Shown here: piece by piece, positions 17,619-25,496 of the stretch
Layout: the number at the start of each line of letters is the position of its first letter
How positions within the stretch are numbered: the stretch's first letter is position 1
Assembly: GCF_007066085.1 (NCBI RefSeq)
Contig: NZ_CP041405.1
Coordinates: 2,852,001-2,916,000 of the forward strand
From: Paenibacillus thiaminolyticus
GTDB lineage: Bacteria; Bacillota; Bacilli; Paenibacillales; Paenibacillaceae
Direction: 5' to 3'
Length of the DNA: 64,000 nucleotides
Translations under genes and position numbers: made by a program
The notes under the pieces: model-generated
Told to the model about the DNA's origin: nothing
The model's database searches: none
Seen by the model: the letters and a program-made list of their open reading frames with translations, nothing else

Positions 17619-18503
17619 ATGATTCTGAGTGCAATGAGACGACTGGATAAAATCATCTTTCTTTTTCCTGGAGCCACAGAGGCAGAAAAGGAATGGTGCG
17701 CTTATTTCTATGCCTTGCTGGAACAAATCCCTTCCTTCCGCACAGAAGGGGCGCTATGCCCATCCTTTGCGGACACGGCCCTGCCGGCGATCGAGTTCCG
17801 GACGGGGGACTTGAAGCTCCCGATGATTCTAATGAACACGGACGAAGAGATTCGGCTTCATCACCATCAACATCTACTCCTTGTCAGCACGACATCCGGG
17901 GGCATCGAAGGCTCCCCGATGACAGGCGAACCGGTGATCACACAACACGACGACGCCTATCATGAGCAGGCCGCTGCGAATACGATATCATACCTGTTCT
18001 ATCAGCTGCAGGGGCGTCTGACAGGAGTCGATCATGCCGGGCTGAATATCCCCGCCTCTGCCTTAGACCAATCGGAATGGGATGCAGCCATGGCCAAGAT
18101 AGGCAGCGTAAGCAATCTGTATCGTTATCCCGAAGAAGAGTGGCCTTTCATCATTCCGGCCCGCGATGTCGAATTTGAGGCCGATATTACTGAATTTACG
18201 GTCAAAAGAACGCCCAAGTTCGAATTTGTGTACGATATCTATACGAATAAACCGATGTTCCAATTCGCGCTGGAAACGAAGCTGTCGCGGCAAGAGCTGG
18301 AGGAAATGTTCCCGGAGCCGGCCGGATTCGCCATTCCCGGCTTGGAAGACATCTTCCGATCGGTTATCATTCAGAGCCCCTGGGACAGCAGTATCGGTAT
18401 CCGGTTCGACTTGTACTATTTGTCGGAAGCCGCCGGATTGTCCGATTGGGAATCCGGAGAGTGGCTGATCCGCCATGGAGGAAGACTGAGACCGGAGCGT
18501 TAA
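17619..18503 (+). CDS. Conserved hypothetical protein
   Basis: Acidic, soluble-looking protein of 294 residues starting MILSAMRRLDKIIFLFPGAT behind TTTGGAGGAG. No signal peptide or membrane span. The second half has an aromatic-rich pattern (FEFVYDIYTNKPMFQFALE, SSIGIRFDLYYLSE). I do not recognise the family. It is followed at once by a decayed germination-gene fragment and repeat DNA. Confidence 0.75.
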   Translation: MILSAMRRLDKIIFLFPGATEAEKEWCAYFYALLEQIPSFRTEGALCPSFADTALPAIEFRTGDLKLPMILMNTDEEIRLHHHQHLLLVSTTSGGIEGSPMTGEPVITQHDDAYHEQAAANTISYLFYQLQGRLTGVDHAGLNIPASALDQSEWDAAMAKIGSVSNLYRYPEEEWPFIIPARDVEFEADITEFTVKRTPKFEFVYDIYTNKPMFQFALETKLSRQELEEMFPEPAGFAIPGLEDIFRSVIIQSPWDSSIGIRFDLYYLSEAAGLSDWESGEWLIRHGGRLRPER

Positions 18504-18644
18504 CCGCTTCGGCTCCTATTGAATGGTCACGTTATCCACCGTTGCAGGCAAGGAAGCACACCTGCATTTCATCCGGCAAAGTAACCGCAAGCTGGTCAAC
18601 GGCCAGATGCGAAATGTTTTGTTCGGGCTGGAGGCCACCCGCCA

Positions 18645-18890
18645 AAGGGACTTGACTGCATCTGGTCACTCGGGATCTATTCGGTGACAAGGATTGATCG
18701 GTCGCCACGAGGTTGGAAGGCGAAGACCAATACGATCGAGGTGGCAGGCATCGCGTTGTTCCGCGGGGAGCAGTGTATGGGCCAGATTCCCGCCGCGAAG
18801 GGTCTGCTCCTGTCCTTGCTGCGCAGCAGCTCCCCGAACGGAGAAATGTTGATTCAGTTGGAGGGAGACGGGGGCAAAAAGAACACGTAA
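18645..18890 (+). pseudogene. Remnant of a Ger(x)C-type spore germination protein
   Basis: The frame KGLDCIWSLGIYSVTRID ... IEVAGIALFRGEQCMGQIP resembles the C-terminal domain of GerAC/GerKC lipoproteins (pattern 'I-V-G-A-FK-D-MVG-L---E--GLL'). It continues LLLSLLRSSSPNG and stops at 18890. There is no start region, signal peptide or remaining N-terminal domain, so only a fragment survives. The match is by pattern and moderate. Confidence 0.4.
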
Positions 18891-18935
18891 AGCTTGGGTC
18901 CATGTCCAACAAGTGGACGGTCAGCGTCTTGTAGC

Positions 18936-18956
18936 GGGACAGGGCGAGCCTGTCCC
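18936..18956 (+). terminator. Perfect hairpin after the germination-gene remnant
   Basis: GGGACAGG-GCGAG-CCTGTCCC, an 8-bp perfect stem with a 5-base loop. No T-run follows, so it may be a weak terminator or part of the repeat block that begins here. Confidence 0.4.
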
Positions 18957-19030
18957 CTGAGGCAGCGAAATCCTGCGTTTATGAATATACACGCTTTCAG
19001 CCGCCTTCTGATGAAATTCCTGCAAAAGCC

Positions 19031-19198
19031 AGGCTGTTTAGAACGTCCGAGGGATTTTGTGGCACTTCATTTTTTGTGTGGTGGATCTCGTCTCTCCGTA
19101 GAAAAAATCGATTTAAAACGCTATGGGTGCCAAGTTTTGAGTAGGAAAATGGACAATCTCCACCCCTTCGTAAAAAACAGGGGGGGTCCAACGGCCTG
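19031..19198. repeat. Duplicated intergenic block, copy A
   Basis: Shares with 19651-19814 the blocks GTAGAAAAAATCGATTTAAA, GAGTAGGAAAATGGACA and CAGGGGGGGTCCAACGGCCT in the same order and orientation, with scattered substitutions and 1-bp indels. No coding potential. Confidence 0.8.
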
Positions 19199-19234
19199 AA
19201 CACTGCACCATTTCCCTAGACACGTCTGTCCAGG

Positions 19235-19540
19235 AGGCGAAATCCGCAAAACTGCATGATTTCTCGAGACACGCCTATTCGGTAAGCGAAATCTGCAAAA
19301 CTGCATGATTTCAACACCTATTCGGTAAGCGAAATCCTGCGTAAATACAGCAATTCGATATGGACGACTTTCCCAGAAAGGGAATCCTGCAAAACTGCAG
19401 GAATTTCACCCGTTTCTCTTCGACTTAGCTCAAAAGGGCCTAAAATGATGTAGCTGTGCAGCAATTCCTCGAAATGTGGACTCATTGAGCCGAAATTCCT
19501 GTAAAATAGCAGCAATTCCCTCCACACGTTCAAGCCCCAG
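19235..19540. repeat. Cluster of short CCTGCAAAA..TGCAG motifs
   Basis: Variants of a motif of about 25 bp recur: CGAAATCCGCAAAACTGCAT (19240), CGAAATCTGCAAAACTGCAT (19289), ATCCTGCAAAACTGCAGGAA (19384) and ATTCCTGTAAAATAGCAGCA (19496), each a partial palindrome. A short GGCAAC/T repeat follows at 19540-19610. No gene is visible between 18957 and 20072; the whole stretch is repeats. Confidence 0.65.
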
Positions 19541-19650
19541 GAGGCAACGATGCCTCCAGAAGGCAACAATGCTTCCTGAAGGCAATTATGCCCCCCTGAA
19601 GGCGATGATGCCCCCAGGATCCGACGCGGTCTCTTGGATCCCGTAACATC

Positions 19651-19814
19651 AGGCCGTTGAGAAGCCTATGGGATTTTCCCCACCCCATTTTTTATATAGT
19701 AGAGCTCGTCTCTCAGTAGAAAAAATCGATTTAAAACGCTATCAGTGCCAAGTTTGAGTAGGAAAATGGACATCTCCATCCCTTCGTAAAAAACAGGGGG
19801 GGTCCAACGGCCTG
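19651..19814. repeat. Duplicated intergenic block, copy B
   Basis: Second copy of 19031-19198, same orientation, about 620 bp downstream. It runs directly into the dispersed repeat at 19813. Confidence 0.8.
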
Positions 19815-20043
19815 CAAAAGCGCATCCTTTTCGCCGATTTTTGCTTTTAATCCATTGGAATGAGTGAAATTCATTCTGTTTTGCAGGAATTTGGGTCACG
19901 GAGTAAACCTCATAAGGAAAAACTGCATTTTTAGCAGTTTTTCCAGCAAGTCGAGTTGTTAGAGTAGGTCGAGCTGTTAAAGCAAGTCGAGCTGTGAGTA
20001 GAAGGAGCTGTCTCCCCGCAAAAACTAATGGCAGGACAGCCCC
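19813..20043 (-). repeat. Dispersed intergenic repeat, copy 2 (inverted relative to copy 1)
   Basis: Read on the minus strand it begins GGGGCTGTCC, continues GGGGAGACAGC, CTCACAGCTCGACTTGC, AGGTTT-CTCCGT, AAATTCCTGCAAAACAG and ends GGATGCGCTTTTGCAG, the same order as 13254-13456. It carries an extra tandem of GTCGAG(C/T)TGTTA-like units (19950-20000) missing in copy 1. Confidence 0.75.
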
Positions 20044-20072
20044 ACAGTCATGGAATCAGTGAATCGTTCCGT

Positions 20073-20813
20073 TCAGACGGAGTGCGGCAGATGAGGGAAG
20101 TCCTCCATCGGAATCTCGCCGTCGAGCCCCAGATAGTACCGCCGCAGCGGTGCGAGCGAGTCATCCAGCTCATAGACAAGCGGCGTCCCGGTCGGGATAT
20201 TGAGACTGACAATGCCGTCGGACGACAAGTTGTCCAGATACCGGACCAACGCCCTGATCGTATTGCCGTGAGCGGATACGATGATGCGCTTGCCGCCCGA
20301 GAGGGCGGGAGCGAGCGTCTCATTCCAATAGCTGAGCACGCGGGCTTCCGTATCGTCCAGATTTTCCGTCAGAGGGAATTCTCCTTCCTGGAGATCCTTG
20401 TATTGGGGGGCGGACGCTTCATACCGCGGATCGCTCAGGTCCAGCGCAGGCGGTCTCACATCGACGGAGCGGCGCCATAGCTGAACCTGATCCTGCCCGT
20501 ACCGTTCGGCCGTCTCCGCCTTGTTCAGGCCCTGAAGCGCGCCGTAATGGCGTTCATTGAGCTTCCATGTCTTATGGACGGGAATCCACATCAGATCCAT
20601 CTCATGAAGCACGATCCAGAGCGTGCGGATCGCCCGCTTCAGCACCGATGCGTACCCTTCGTCGAAGGTGTAGCCGTGCTTTTTCAAAATTTCCCCGGCC
20701 AGACGCGCTTCCTTCAGCCCCTGCTCCGACAAGTCGACATCAGTCCAGCCCGTGAAGCGGTTCTCCACATTCCATACGCTCTGACCATGACGCAGCAATA
20801 CGAGTTTGTTCAT
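20073..20813 (-). CDS. gpmA: 2,3-bisphosphoglycerate-dependent phosphoglycerate mutase
   Basis: Glycolytic enzyme interconverting 3- and 2-phosphoglycerate, 246 residues. The phosphohistidine motif is [12 protein letters not shown] at the N-terminus, and the second catalytic His is in [27 protein letters not shown] and [16 protein letters not shown] are typical of the dPGM family. The ATG at 20813 follows AGGAGGG and gives the family length; the open frame upstream is not conserved in character. It stands alone between repeats. Confidence 0.95.
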   Translation of the reverse strand: MNKLVLLRHGQSVWNVENRFTGWTDVDLSEQGLKEARLAGEILKKHGYTFDEGYASVLKRAIRTLWIVLHEMDLMWIPVHKTWKLNERHYGALQGLNKAETAERYGQDQVQLWRRSVDVRPPALDLSDPRYEASAPQYKDLQEGEFPLTENLDDTEARVLSYWNETLAPALSGGKRIIVSAHGNTIRALVRYLDNLSSDGIVSLNIPTGTPLVYELDDSLAPLRRYYLGLDGEIPMEDFPHLPHSV

Positions 20814-20954
20814 CTCAAATCCCTCCTGCCTTCTTCCGGAACGAAGCCGATATTTCTGATATGGATGATTATAGCAAACTTCGGCGGCCGTATCGAATGC
20901 GGTGCTTCTCTGCGTCCCGGGCCAATCCCGCCGGGGGAACGGCCCGAGGGCAAG

Positions 20955-21080
20955 CGGCGAAACGGCCCAAAGGCGAGCAGCGGAACGGAGCGAGGACAAG
21001 CGGCGAAACGCCCCGAAGGCGAGCAGCGGAACGGAGCGGGGACAAGCGGCGAAACGGTCCGAAGGCGAGCAGCGGAACGG
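20955..21080. repeat. 46-bp tandem repeat, nearly three copies
   Basis: Units start at 20955, 21001 and 21047 with CGGCGAAACG and contain AAGGCGAGCAGCGGAACGG. A partial unit precedes it. It sits between gpmA and pepV, probably on top of or close to their upstream regions. Confidence 0.85.
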
Positions 21081-21243
21081 TAGCCCGGCGGATGGGAAAG
21101 TTGAGTAATATGCGCCTCCCGCTTTATACTACGTATAAGAGCGAAGCTTGACTTGGCTTGCATCCGTTCCCGCAACCGGGAAGGAGAAGGACAGATGGAT
21201 ACATTACATTAGAACGAACGCCATGCTGAAGGAGCGTGTTGAC

Positions 21244-22683
21244 ATGAATTGGTTGGCGGAAGTCGACAAGAGAAAAGAAGAACTGCTGCAAGACCTGCAA
21301 GGCCTGCTCCGCATTGAGAGCACGAAGGATAACGCTACGGCCGGGCCGGGACAGCCGATGGGCCGAAATATCGCCCAGGCGCTCGACTATATGCTCGGGC
21401 TGTCGGAGCGGGAACAATTCCGCACCGGCAATCTTGACGGCTACGCCGGCTATGCCGAATACGGAAATGAGGCGGCGCCGGAATATGTGGGCGTGCTCTG
21501 CCATCTGGACGTCGTGCCGGCGACCGGGCAGTGGACCACTCCGCCGTTCGAGCCGGATATCCGCGACGGGAAGCTGTTCGCCCGGGGCGCGATCGATGAC
21601 AAGGGCCCGACCCTGGCCGCCTTCTACGGCCTCAAGCTTGTCAAGGATCTGGGCCTGCCCCTCAAGCGCCGGGTGCGCGTCATCTTCGGAACGGACGAAG
21701 AGAGCGGAATGGAATGTATGAAGACCTATACGGAGCGGGAAAAGATGCCGGTATCCGGGTTCGCGCCGGATGCGGACTTCCCGATCACTCATGCCGAGAA
21801 GGGGCAGATCAATACGAAGTTCTACCTGCGCGGCTTCGGCAGCTCTTCAGCCGGCGGCGCTGCGGCCCCGCAATACGAGCTCGTCCGCTTCGATGGCGGG
21901 GGCATCGCCAATATGGTGCCGGAATCGGCCGTCGCCGTCGTCGCAGGCGAACCGGAAGCGCTCGCCTCCCTCGCCAAGCGATATGAGGCGTATTGCGCGG
22001 ATGCGGGACTGGCTGGCACCGTAGAAGTGGACGCAGGTCAAGCGACCCTGCGCATGCGGGGCAAATCGGCGCACGGGATGGAGCCGCATGTCGGCGTCAA
22101 CGCCGCGTTGAAGCTCATCCGCTTCCTGGGCGGGTACAGCTTCCAGCCGGACGCCGCCCGGTATATCGGGTTCATCGACAAGCATCTGGTCGATGACCAT
22201 CTGGGCACTGCCCTCGGTATTGCCTGTGTCGATGACATTACCGGACCGCTTACGGTCAATGCCGGGATTTTCCAATACGATGGTGCGTCGGCTCCGTTCT
22301 TCCATCTCAATATCCGCTTCCCGGTCTCCTACAGCTCTGCCGATGTGCTGAAGCCGCTCGAGGAGAAAATTGCGGAATATGGCATCGAGATGGATCGCGA
22401 GATTGATCTGAAGGAGCCGCATCATGTCGATCGGAACCATCCGATGATTCGGACGCTCCAGACCATCTACGAGGAAGAGACGCAGTTGGAGCCTACGCTG
22501 CTCACGACCGGCGGCGGCACCTATGCCGCCTTCCTTGACAATGGCGTAGCCTTCGGGGCCCTCTTCCCGGGACGCGAAGAGACCGCGCATCAGGTCGATG
22601 AGTACATTATCATTGATGACCTGCTGAAGGCAACGGCTATCTATGCGCGCGCGATCTATGAATTAGCCAATCTGGAAGACTGA
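21244..22683 (+). CDS. pepV: Dipeptidase PepV (M20 family)
   Basis: Zn-dependent cytoplasmic dipeptidase of 479 residues. Metal ligands: His and Asp in CHLDVVPATG, bridging Asp in GAIDDKGPT, catalytic Glu-Glu in GTDEESGMEC, Asp in PDADFPITHAEKG, and a C-terminal His in PGREETAHQVDE. The start MNWLAEVDKRKEELL at 21244 has AAGGAG upstream; an earlier in-frame codon adds 32 unrelated residues. It helps release amino acids from peptides. Confidence 0.92.
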   Translation: MNWLAEVDKRKEELLQDLQGLLRIESTKDNATAGPGQPMGRNIAQALDYMLGLSEREQFRTGNLDGYAGYAEYGNEAAPEYVGVLCHLDVVPATGQWTTPPFEPDIRDGKLFARGAIDDKGPTLAAFYGLKLVKDLGLPLKRRVRVIFGTDEESGMECMKTYTEREKMPVSGFAPDADFPITHAEKGQINTKFYLRGFGSSSAGGAAAPQYELVRFDGGGIANMVPESAVAVVAGEPEALASLAKRYEAYCADAGLAGTVEVDAGQATLRMRGKSAHGMEPHVGVNAALKLIRFLGGYSFQPDAARYIGFIDKHLVDDHLGTALGIACVDDITGPLTVNAGIFQYDGASAPFFHLNIRFPVSYSSADVLKPLEEKIAEYGIEMDREIDLKEPHHVDRNHPMIRTLQTIYEEETQLEPTLLTTGGGTYAAFLDNGVAFGALFPGREETAHQVDEYIIIDDLLKATAIYARAIYELANLED

Positions 22684-22795
22684 TGGAAGCAGATGGCTCA
22701 CTGATCCCTGTCCTCCCCCGCCTCTGGGGTGTATCAATGAAATCGGACCCTCCTGGGCATATTAGGGATATAACGATGAGGGAGGGATTGGGAAC

Positions 22796-23167
22796 GTGAG
22801 TGATTTGTTGAAAAAAGCGGTCTCCCTGGGCTGGGGCCTCGCCGTGGTCAGCAAGGAGAAAATCGAGGCGGCCGTCGACGAGCTTGTCCAGAAGGGACAG
22901 ATCGCTCCCGAGCAGTCGAAAGCGCTGGTTAACCAGCTCGTGGAACGAGGGGAAGAGGAGCAAGCCTCCTTCAGCGCCTCGATTCAGGATATGGTGAAGC
23001 GCAAGCTGCAGGACTTCGATGTGGCCGCCAGCTCCGACCTGATCGCGCTGAAGCAGCGGGTGATGATGCTGGAGCAGCGGGTTGCCGCGCTCGAAGGGAC
23101 TGGCCCGGAAGAACCCGGCGAAGAGGATGGACAGCCGAATATGGAGACGGACGGCCGTGCGGATTAG
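22796..23167 (+). CDS. Phasin-like coiled-coil protein
   Basis: Protein of 123 residues starting with GTG after GAGGGAGG. The N-terminal half (LLKKAVSLGWGLAVVSKEKI, VDELVQKGQIAPEQSKAL) matches the small phasin / PHA-granule-associated family often encoded with ABC1 kinases. Residues 80-100 (LKQRVMMLEQRVAALE) form a short coiled coil. Its 3' end overlaps the GTG start of the UbiB-like kinase gene by 11 bp, so the two are coupled. Many members in non-PHA organisms have unknown roles. Confidence 0.75.
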   Translation: MSDLLKKAVSLGWGLAVVSKEKIEAAVDELVQKGQIAPEQSKALVNQLVERGEEEQASFSASIQDMVKRKLQDFDVAASSDLIALKQRVMMLEQRVAALEGTGPEEPGEEDGQPNMETDGRAD

Positions 23168-24821
23168 GCATGCGGGCCGCTACCGCGATATCGCCATGGC
23201 GCTCATGCGTCATGGCTTCGGCTATATTGTGGAGGAAATCGGGCTGAGCCGGGTATTGTCCCTGCCCCGCCGCTGGATTACGCACGAGACGCCGCAGACG
23301 AAGACGCTCGGCGAACGGCTTCGCCTCGTGCTGGAGGAGCTCGGCCCGGCGTTCATCAAGCTCGGCCAATTGCTCAGCACCCGGGCCGATCTGCTGCCGG
23401 GCAGCATCATTCAAGAGCTGGAGAAGCTGCAGGATCAAGTGCCGCCCTTCACCGGCGCCGAAGCCGGCCGCATCATCGAGGACGAGCTGGGCCGGCCGCT
23501 GGGGCAGCTTTTTCGGCGCTTCGATGACACCCCGCTCGCCGCCGCCTCCATCGGCCAGGTTCACAAGGCTTGGCTGCCGAACGGCGAAGCGGTGGCCGTC
23601 AAGGTGCAGCGGCCCGGCATTACCTCCATCATCGAGCGGGATCTGGAAATACTCCAGGGGCTGACCGAAGCGGCGACGCGCCGCTGGTCCTGGGTGTCCG
23701 AGTATCAGATCCCGGAGATGGTTCAGGAATTCGCCAAATCGATGATTGCCGAGCTCGACTATCAGCATGAAGGGCGCAACACCGACAAGATGGCGCAGCT
23801 GCTGCGCAGAGATCCCGGCATCCATATTCCGCGCATCGATTGGGAACGCTCCTCAGCCAAGGTGCTGACAATGGAATATGTGGAGGGCATGATGCTGAAC
23901 CACTATACGGAACGGTTCCCGAAGGGGCCGGAGCGTAAGTCGATCGCCGAGCGCCTCGTGCATGCGATGCTGCACCTGATCTTCATCGACGGCTTCTTCC
24001 ACGCCGACCCCCATCCGGGCAATATTATGGTGCTCACTGAGAACCGGATCGCCCTGATCGACTTCGGCATGGTCGGACACCTGAACGGGGAAATGAAAGA
24101 GAATTTAGCGGAGCTGATTATTGCGCTGATGCAGCACCGAACGTCGGGCATGCTCCGGGCGATTGCCCGGCTCTGCCTCATCTCCGACAAGACGGATATG
24201 GATGCGCTGCGCCGCGACCTGGATCGGCTGCGGGACCGGTATTACGACGTGCCGTTCTCCGAGGTGAGTCTCGGCCAGTCCCTTCACGACTTGTTCTCCG
24301 TCGCCGAGAAGCACCGGATCGTGTTCCCTCCCGATCTGATTCTGCTGGCCAAGGCACTGCTCACCTTGGAAGGCATCGTGGAGAGGCTCGATCCGGCTAT
24401 CTCCATCCTTGATATGGCCGAGCCGTTCGGCGTCAAGCTGCTGAAGGAGAAGTACAGCCTCCGCCGCATCCAGAAGAAGGTGGTCGGCGGCGCGCTCGAT
24501 CTGGTGCAGGCGGTGTCCGATCTGCCGATGCAGGCGAACCGGCTCTCGTCCCTGCTCAGCCGGGGCAAGATCAAGGCCGAAATGGAGCTGCGCGATCTGG
24601 AGCATGTGCTGCACAAGCTCGATCAGATCAGCAACCGGCTCTCCTTCAGCATCGTGCTGCTTGCCTTCAGCATCATTATGGTCGGACTGATCGTCGGCTC
24701 CTCGCTCAGCAGGAAGCCGACGCTGCTCTGGGATATTCCCGCGATCGAGATCGGCTTCCTCATCGCGGCCTTGCTGTTCATCTGGCTGCTGCTGTCGATA
24801 TTCCGATCCGGCAGGTTCTAA
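23157..24821 (+). CDS. ABC1/UbiB-family atypical kinase
   Basis: Membrane-associated atypical protein-kinase-like ATPase, 554 residues from the GTG at 23157. Family landmarks: KxGQ motif in FIKLGQLLSTRADLLP, Ala-rich loop AAASIGQVHKA, catalytic Lys in VAVKVQRPG, HADPHPGN and IDFGMVGHL. Two membrane helices lie at the C-terminus (about residues 495-520 and 525-550). UbiB/AarF proteins support isoprenoid quinone homeostasis; in a Gram-positive this would be menaquinone or lipid metabolism. I chose the GTG because it overlaps the phasin-like gene and removes a basic extension that is only antisense-like. Confidence 0.9.
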   Translation: MRIRHAGRYRDIAMALMRHGFGYIVEEIGLSRVLSLPRRWITHETPQTKTLGERLRLVLEELGPAFIKLGQLLSTRADLLPGSIIQELEKLQDQVPPFTGAEAGRIIEDELGRPLGQLFRRFDDTPLAAASIGQVHKAWLPNGEAVAVKVQRPGITSIIERDLEILQGLTEAATRRWSWVSEYQIPEMVQEFAKSMIAELDYQHEGRNTDKMAQLLRRDPGIHIPRIDWERSSAKVLTMEYVEGMMLNHYTERFPKGPERKSIAERLVHAMLHLIFIDGFFHADPHPGNIMVLTENRIALIDFGMVGHLNGEMKENLAELIIALMQHRTSGMLRAIARLCLISDKTDMDALRRDLDRLRDRYYDVPFSEVSLGQSLHDLFSVAEKHRIVFPPDLILLAKALLTLEGIVERLDPAISILDMAEPFGVKLLKEKYSLRRIQKKVVGGALDLVQAVSDLPMQANRLSSLLSRGKIKAEMELRDLEHVLHKLDQISNRLSFSIVLLAFSIIMVGLIVGSSLSRKPTLLWDIPAIEIGFLIAALLFIWLLLSIFRSGRF

Positions 24822-25378
24822 CCAGGCAATGCGGGGAGCTGTGCCGAGGGCGCAGCTTCTCTAGCATTTATTCCTCCCTCCGGATCCGGAGAGGCATACA
24901 CAATCTCTTGCTTGGAATTCACATAGACAAAGTACGGATATTCCGTAATCCGGTAGGATTCAAATATGTTCTCGCCGGCTTGCAAAAATTGGATTCCATT
25001 ACTATGGCTATACAGTTCTTTGTAGCCGCCAATTCCGCTTTCTTTTAGCAAAACTGCAGCATTTAGAGCCGTTCCCCGCTCCATACTTGCTTGAATCCAT
25101 CTCTCTAATGACGGGATGCAATAAGGGCAGTGTGAATCGATAAATATGAGCAGGATTCCATTCTTCGCTATGGCATGGCTTAAATCAAAACGGGTATCAC
25201 CGGCACCCGGCAAGAAAAATGAGGGAGCTTGCTGGTGCAGTAAGGGGTATAGGCGGCGGCTCTCCCCTTCTCCCTCCATGCTGTTCGTCCGCTGAAGCAT
25301 AGAGGACAAGAATCTGTAGACAACGACCGTTGCGAATATAACACACGCTAGCAAAGCGAATTGAAAATAGATAGCCAC
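24818..25378 (-). CDS. Membrane-anchored thioredoxin-like protein (CPYC)
   Basis: Protein of 186 residues with one N-terminal membrane helix (residues 1-22) and a thioredoxin-fold domain outside. The redox motif CPYC lies in FIDSHCPYCIPSLERW, and the cis-Pro region is in RITEYPYFVYV. GTG at 25378 has GGAGG six bases upstream; the TTG at 25384 would be too close. CPYC is the dithiol motif of glutaredoxins and of some oxidising Trx-fold proteins, so a thiol-disulfide exchange role outside the cell is likely. It is divergent from the ABC-MauE-MauD genes and probably belongs with them. Its stop overlaps the end of the UbiB-like gene by 4 bp, tail to tail. Confidence 0.8.
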   Translation of the reverse strand: MAIYFQFALLACVIFATVVVYRFLSSMLQRTNSMEGEGESRRLYPLLHQQAPSFFLPGAGDTRFDLSHAIAKNGILLIFIDSHCPYCIPSLERWIQASMERGTALNAAVLLKESGIGGYKELYSHSNGIQFLQAGENIFESYRITEYPYFVYVNSKQEIVYASPDPEGGINAREAAPSAQLPALPG

Positions 25379-25496
25379 ATTCAACCTCCGCCATAAAAAT
25401 CTCGTCCTTGCGCATCTGCCATATTATGTATATACTCAGTTTATATCATACCTGTCTTTTACTATGATGGCAAATATTGATGAAAGGCGAGGAATA

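Noticed and set aside
18684..18890. Independent small gene
   Set aside because: The start codon is a GTG without ribosome site, and the frame resembles only the end of a larger germination protein.
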